This document shows positions 63,326 through 64,000 of a DNA stretch of 64,000 bases, one piece after another. Within the stretch, counting starts at the first letter, position 1, and each line of letters opens with the position of its first letter. Both the position numbers and the translations under genes were made by a program. Source of the stretch: Persephonella sp. IF05-L8 (GTDB taxonomy: Bacteria; Aquificota; Aquificia; Aquificales; Hydrogenothermaceae). Under the pieces are notes generated by a model, which saw nothing but the letters and a program-made list of their open reading frames with translations, did no database searches and was not told the origin of the DNA. Location of the stretch: positions 959,501-1,023,500 of the forward strand of contig NZ_JNLJ01000001.1 in assembly GCF_000703045.1 (NCBI RefSeq), written 5' to 3'.

Positions 63326-64000
63326 TCAGGATGATATAGTTGAGAACCTGTAAAATACACCCTTTTGTTTTAGTAGTTCCTCTTTTGTTCCTTCTTCAAC
63401 AATCTGACCTCCTTCTATTACAATTACTTTATCTGTGATATCCAGAAGCTTGAGCCTGTGGGTTATTATGATTACTGTTCTGTCTTTAAAATGTTTGTCT
63501 ATCTCTTCCATTATGTATTCTTCTGTTTCAACGTCTAAAGCTGAAGTTCCCTCATCTACAATCAGAATATCTGGGTTTTTCAGGAATATACGTGCTATTG
63601 CTATTCGTTGTCTTTCTCCACCAGAAAGCCTGGAACCCTTTTCACCTAAAACAGTATCCAGACCGTTTTCCAGCTTAAATGCAAAATCTGCTCTGGCTTT
63701 TTTCAGAGCTTCAATTAATTCTTCTTCTGTGGCATCAGGTTTGGCAACAAGCAGGTTGTTTCTAAGGGTGTCGTTAAATATTATTACCTCCTGGGAAACC
63801 ATGCCTATTTTATCCCTTAAAGAAGACAGAGAATATTCTCTAAGTTCATGATTATCTATTAAAACCTTTCCTTCATATTCGGTAATCAATGCAGGTAATA
63901 TTTTTACCAGCGTTGATTTACCTGAGCCTGTGGGACCTACAATGCCTATATTTTCACCTTTACATATAGTCAGATTTATATTTTTCAGGATTTGATTTCC
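63326..64000 (-). CDS. ABC exporter ATP-binding domain (MsbA/lipid flippase-like), partial
   Basis: The C-terminal 224 residues of an ABC exporter lie here; the gene continues beyond the right edge. Seen: Walker A GPTGSGKST (about 63950 region), the Q-loop VSQEVIIFND, signature LSGGERQRIAIARIF, Walker B ILIVDEGTSALD and switch His ITHRL. The D-loop and IIFNDTLRNNL pattern fit MsbA-type half-transporters with fused membrane domain. Frame is open to the window end, well upstream of the first ATG seen (63889), so that ATG is internal. With kdsB elsewhere and envelope genes beside it, lipid A export is plausible. Confidence 0.88.
   Translation of the reverse strand, partial: GNQILKNINLTICKGENIGIVGPTGSGKSTLVKILPALITEYEGKVLIDNHELREYSLSSLRDKIGMVSQEVIIFNDTLRNNLLVAKPDATEEELIEALKKARADFAFKLENGLDTVLGEKGSRLSGGERQRIAIARIFLKNPDILIVDEGTSALDVETEEYIMEEIDKHFKDRTVIIITHRLKLLDITDKVIVIEGGQIVEEGTKEELLKQKGVFYRFSTISS

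Overview
The window is an AT-rich bacterial chromosome segment with dense, often overlapping genes and many TTG starts. Gene content points to the Aquificota, most likely a Persephonella-like member of the Hydrogenothermaceae. The signs are: glucosylglycerate (compatible solute) genes; a stand-alone MnmC2-type tRNA methyltransferase; futalosine-pathway MqnA; a biotin carboxylase with a CfiB/PycA-like tail; a free 5'-3' exonuclease; and a cytochrome bc1 complex with a di-heme cytochrome c. The assignment rests on recalled family features, not on a search. No rRNA, tRNA, phage or transposase gene was seen.

Layout. 1-10464 (minus strand) is one co-directional run: phosphate-selective porin, pstS, (attenuator), pstC, pstA, pstB, phoU, phoR, then gpgP-like phosphatase, glycerate kinase and two glycosyltransferases, the last cut by the window edge. 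It joins phosphate acquisition to glucosylglycerate synthesis. 10613-19312 holds a BI-1 family protein, ribBA, rimI, a polysaccharide deacetylase, hpt, a moaC-moaB fusion, DUF4416, a zinc ribbon, mnmC2, a FAH-family enzyme, mqnA and a TauE permease. 19377-26781 (plus) runs GT39 glycosyltransferase, pabC-like aminotransferase, lysC, biotin carboxylase, enolase, ftsB, gph. 26774-29949 (minus) is feoB, feoA and a site-2 protease. 30013-32443 holds murF (apparently leaderless) and gap.

32467-33003 is a broken Uma2-type gene, followed by trpS with a large insertion. 34455-36555 is a small four-gene unit (two unknown small proteins, an MHS-type MFS transporter, a small membrane protein) behind a palindromic operator candidate. 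Next come kdsB, thiG, a beta-CASP nuclease, a His-tailed TauE/UreH-like membrane protein, fmt and an rRNA 2'-O-methyltransferase. 42167-44729 is the petABC (Rieske/cyt b/di-heme cyt c) operon with an inverted repeat in its promoter. After an Rpn-family nuclease and secDF, 48299-56000 is a long plus-strand run: zinc-binding dehydrogenase, znuC, znuB, rsmE, hemB, M23 peptidase, 5'-3' exonuclease, nth, nrnA.

56289-57167 is a CRISPR array (13 full repeats plus one truncated) with no cas genes in the window. It has a tandem duplication of two repeat-spacer units, a base change at the last repeat position that splits young from old repeats, and two spacers that each hold a ribosome binding site and start codon. 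After it come atpI, dapB, an unknown 86-aa gene, an unlisted 39-aa membrane microprotein, coaX and an amidase (minus), pdxJ (plus), then a PAP2 phosphatase, a PHP-domain protein and the end of an MsbA-like ABC exporter (minus).

No clearly new multi-gene system was found. The best leads are the phosphate/glucosylglycerate super-operon, the internal history of the CRISPR array, the 39-aa microprotein and the palindrome-controlled small cluster at 34455.
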